Shown: positions 4,987 to 5,852 of the stretch, in pieces
Layout: each line of letters begins with the position of its first letter
How positions within the stretch are numbered: the first letter of the stretch is position 1
Assembly: GCA_003452655.1 (NCBI GenBank)
Contig: DMNR01000171.1
Coordinates: forward strand, 7,505-13,356
From: Actinomycetota bacterium
GTDB taxonomy: Bacteria; Actinomycetota; Actinomycetes; S36-B12; UBA10799
Reading direction: 5' to 3'
DNA length: 5,852 bases
Position numbers and translations under genes: made by a program
Notes under the pieces: generated by a model
What the model was told of the DNA's origin: nothing
Database searches by the model: none
Seen by the model: the letters and a program-made list of their open reading frames with translations, nothing else

Positions 4987-5852
4987 ATGGCGAAGACGCT
5001 GGCCGAAAAGGTGTGGGAATCGCATGTCGTAGCTAGGGCTGAAGGTGAGCCAGATCTGCTCTACATCGATCTGCACCTAGTTCACGAAGTCACCAGTCCG
5101 CAGGCATTTGACGGGCTGCGCGCTGCCGGTCGACAGGTTCGTCGCCCAGACCTCACCATGGCCACTGAAGACCACAACGTGCCGACGGTTGACATCGACA
5201 AGCCGATCGCTGACCCGATCTCGCGTACGCAGGTTGAAACGCTGAGGCGCAACTGCGCGGAATTTGATGTACCCCTGTTCTCACTGGGCAACGTCGAACA
5301 AGGCATCGTTCATGTGGTTGGACCGCAGCTTGGGTTGACCCAACCCGGGATGACTGTCGTGTGCGGCGACAGCCACACTTCGACCCACGGTGCTTTTGGT
5401 GCACTGGCGTTCGGTATCGGCACCAGCGAAGTTGAGCACGTGCTCGCGACCCAGACACTGCCGCTGAAGCCGTTCAAAACGATGGCGATCACCGTCAATG
5501 GGCAACTCCCTGACGGGGTGACGGCGAAGGACCTGATCTTGGCCGTGATCGCTCAAATCGGTACTGGCGGGGGTCAGGGTTACGTTCTGGAATACCGCGG
5601 CGAGGCAATCGAGGCGCTGTCGATGGAAGCGCGTATGACGATCTGCAACATGTCGATTGAAGCCGGAGCGCGGGCGGGAATGATCGCCCCAGACGAGACG
5701 ACCTTCGAGTTCCTCAAGGGTCGCGAGCGCGCACCGTCCGGCAAGGCGTGGGACGAGGCTGTCGAAGCTTGGCGGCTATTGGCCACTGACGCTGATGCGG
5801 AGTTCGACGCCGAAGTTGTGGTGGACGCCTCAACCCTGAGCCCGTTTGTCAC
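4987..5852 (+). CDS. leuC: 3-isopropylmalate dehydratase large subunit LeuC, C-terminus cut off by window edge
   Basis: The first 288 complete codons of LeuC; the full protein is about 470 residues. With LeuD it isomerises 2-isopropylmalate to 3-isopropylmalate in leucine biosynthesis, in the cytoplasm, using a 4Fe-4S cluster of the aconitase type. Visible family blocks are [15 protein letters not shown] (1-15), [18 protein letters not shown] (24-41), TEDHNVPT (60-67), [20 protein letters not shown] (125-144), [14 protein letters not shown] (145-158), YVLEYRG (199-205) and [19 protein letters not shown] (219-237). The cluster-binding cysteines lie further on, beyond the window, and the sequence ends at LSPFV, just before the usual TWG segment. 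The ATG at 4987 has AAGGGA 7 bases upstream. It is divergent from its likely regulator across 108 bases; leuD is expected downstream but cannot be seen. Confidence 0.97.
   Translation, partial: MAKTLAEKVWESHVVARAEGEPDLLYIDLHLVHEVTSPQAFDGLRAAGRQVRRPDLTMATEDHNVPTVDIDKPIADPISRTQVETLRRNCAEFDVPLFSLGNVEQGIVHVVGPQLGLTQPGMTVVCGDSHTSTHGAFGALAFGIGTSEVEHVLATQTLPLKPFKTMAITVNGQLPDGVTAKDLILAVIAQIGTGGGQGYVLEYRGEAIEALSMEARMTICNMSIEAGARAGMIAPDETTFEFLKGRERAPSGKAWDEAVEAWRLLATDADAEFDAEVVVDASTLSPFV

Noticed and set aside
4879..5076. N-terminal extension of the IclR gene to GTG 5076
   Set aside because: Family similarity begins at the ATG at 4878. The extension overlaps leuC and the operator, and reads as antisense of leuC.
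5580..5852. Minus-strand open frame reaching the right edge
   Set aside because: It is a low-complexity Ser/Ala-rich shadow opposite well-conserved leuC codons.

Overview
The window reads as ordinary chromosome of a moderately GC-rich actinobacterium (Actinomycetota); I cannot name the genus. The lineage call rests on three things: a DUF3145 protein, a family I know only from actinobacteria; an IclR regulator of the NdgR/LtbR type divergent from leuC, the standard actinobacterial leucine arrangement; and several genes with GTG starts that look leaderless. No RNA gene, insertion sequence, integrase, CRISPR array or large repeat is visible. Coding density is high, and the only non-coding gap over 100 bases, apart from the ltbR-leuC intergenic region, is 511-703.

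Layout. Positions 1-510 (minus strand) hold the N-terminal 170 codons of a CutC-family protein that runs off the left edge. A 193-base divergent gap follows, then a DUF3145 gene at 704-1240 (plus). Next comes a two-gene plus-strand unit: a QacA/SmvA/LfrA-type 14-helix MFS drug exporter (1283-2830) and, 4 bases later, a pirin/YhhW-type bicupin (2835-3602). This pair converges, with a 13-base gap, on a minus-strand pair: an IclR-family regulator (4147-4878), probably ndgR/ltbR, and a VOC/glyoxalase-like protein (3616-4086). leuC (4987-5852, truncated by the right edge) is transcribed away from the regulator.

How the parts work together. The ltbR-leuC intergenic region carries a strong nested dyad (4885-4909). 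One strand of it resembles the LtbR operator consensus as I remember it from Corynebacterium glutamicum, so the IclR protein very likely controls both itself and leuC. The exporter and the cupin probably share an mRNA and are translationally coupled.

Start-site pattern. Genes divide into two clear classes. DUF3145 and leuC have good Shine-Dalgarno sequences 7 bases from their starts. cutC, the MFS gene, ltbR and the VOC gene lack one, but each has a -10-like hexamer (A at position 2, T at position 6) ending exactly 6 bases before the start codon. That is the geometry expected of leaderless transcripts. I see no new defence, mobile or biosynthetic system here. The points most worth a second look are this start-site dichotomy, the ltbR-leuC operator whose arms double as divergent -10 hexamers, and two tandem hairpins in the first codons of the DUF3145 gene.
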